64,000 bases of DNA, taken from NCBI GenBank assembly GCA_963760435.1, contig CAVXDE010000027.1, forward strand, positions 245,158-309,157. The letters are read 5' to 3'. Below, piece after piece: positions 63,893 to 64,000 of this stretch. Positions within the stretch are counted from its first letter, which is position 1; every line of letters starts with the position of its first letter. A program made the translations under genes and the position numbers. Source of the stretch: JAFAXD01 sp963760435. GTDB taxonomy: Bacteria; Pseudomonadota; Alphaproteobacteria; Rhizobiales; Xanthobacteraceae. The notes under the pieces are model-generated. The model was given only the letters and a program-made list of their open reading frames with translations, searched no databases and was not told the DNA's origin.

Positions 63893-64000
63893 TTATCCTG
63901 ACAGTCAAGCGAAACCCAAGAATCTGAAGGGCGTCGTCCTTCAACAGGCTTCGGTTGCCGCGCTGCTCGTTAATCGCGGTGAAGAAGTCGGCGCGTATGC

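Overview
The window looks like a chromosomal segment of a GC-rich alphaproteobacterium of the order Hyphomicrobiales (Rhizobiales), probably near Bradyrhizobium, Afipia, Xanthobacteraceae or Rhodopseudomonas. This is inferred from the protein families (several Bug-type tricarboxylate-transporter binding proteins, class II DAHP synthase, the rpiA-DUF2059-gor cluster with gph divergent) and from several palindromic intergenic repeats of the rhizobial type. No rRNA is present. One tRNA is seen, tRNA-Val(CAC).

Layout. 0.2-8.2 kb: hybrid histidine kinase, maleylacetoacetate isomerase, EamA exporter, Bug binding protein, NAD+ synthetase and DAHP synthase. 8.3-18.9 kb: a multiply frameshifted hydrolase, then one minus-strand transcription unit hyuA-hyuB-iclR-livJHMGF. 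This unit couples an ATP-dependent hydantoinase/oxoprolinase to a branched-chain-amino-acid-type ABC importer. It is preceded by two copies of a perfect GGTAAC-N3-GTTACC palindrome set 22 bp apart, a strong operator candidate. 19-22.9 kb: an aromatic or aryl-acid cluster (dihydroxyphthalate-decarboxylase-like protein, solute-binding protein, cupin, hydroxycinnamoyl-CoA hydratase-lyase). 23-27.4 kb: housekeeping genes. 27.5-46 kb: binding proteins, hydrolases, regulators, MFS transporters and small membrane or exported proteins. 46.8-49.8 kb: an RTX-repeat protein and an alpha/beta hydrolase fused in frame to a protoglobin.

At about 50,034 the sequence changes abruptly. A minus-strand TDT/SLAC1-type transporter gene and a plus-strand kdpA are both cut at the same few bases. 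Beyond this point lies a kdpABCDE-ptsN block encoding high-affinity K+ uptake. It is odd in three ways: kdpA has lost its N-terminus, KdpB has Lys instead of Glu in the TGES motif, and kdpC is frameshifted and carries a long Pro/Ala-rich extension. From 58.7 kb to the end the DNA is a patchwork: broken YbjQ-like and exported-protein fragments, a small element with terminal inverted repeats, a DinJ/YafQ-type toxin-antitoxin pair, a large unrecognised lower-GC gene with two frameshifts, and a decayed ArdC antirestriction fragment. This suggests an accessory island or a mosaic or chimeric contig end.

Many genes that are otherwise well conserved carry single-base frameshifts: the hydrolase at 8.3 kb, livF, livG, hyuA, hyuB, the MFS gene at 30 kb, kdpC, the YbjQ-like gene and the gene at 61.5-63.6 kb. 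Several sit in short homopolymers and the reading frames are otherwise intact. Sequencing indels are therefore at least as likely as true pseudogenes, and raw reads would decide. All calls rest on reading the sequence; no database search was run.
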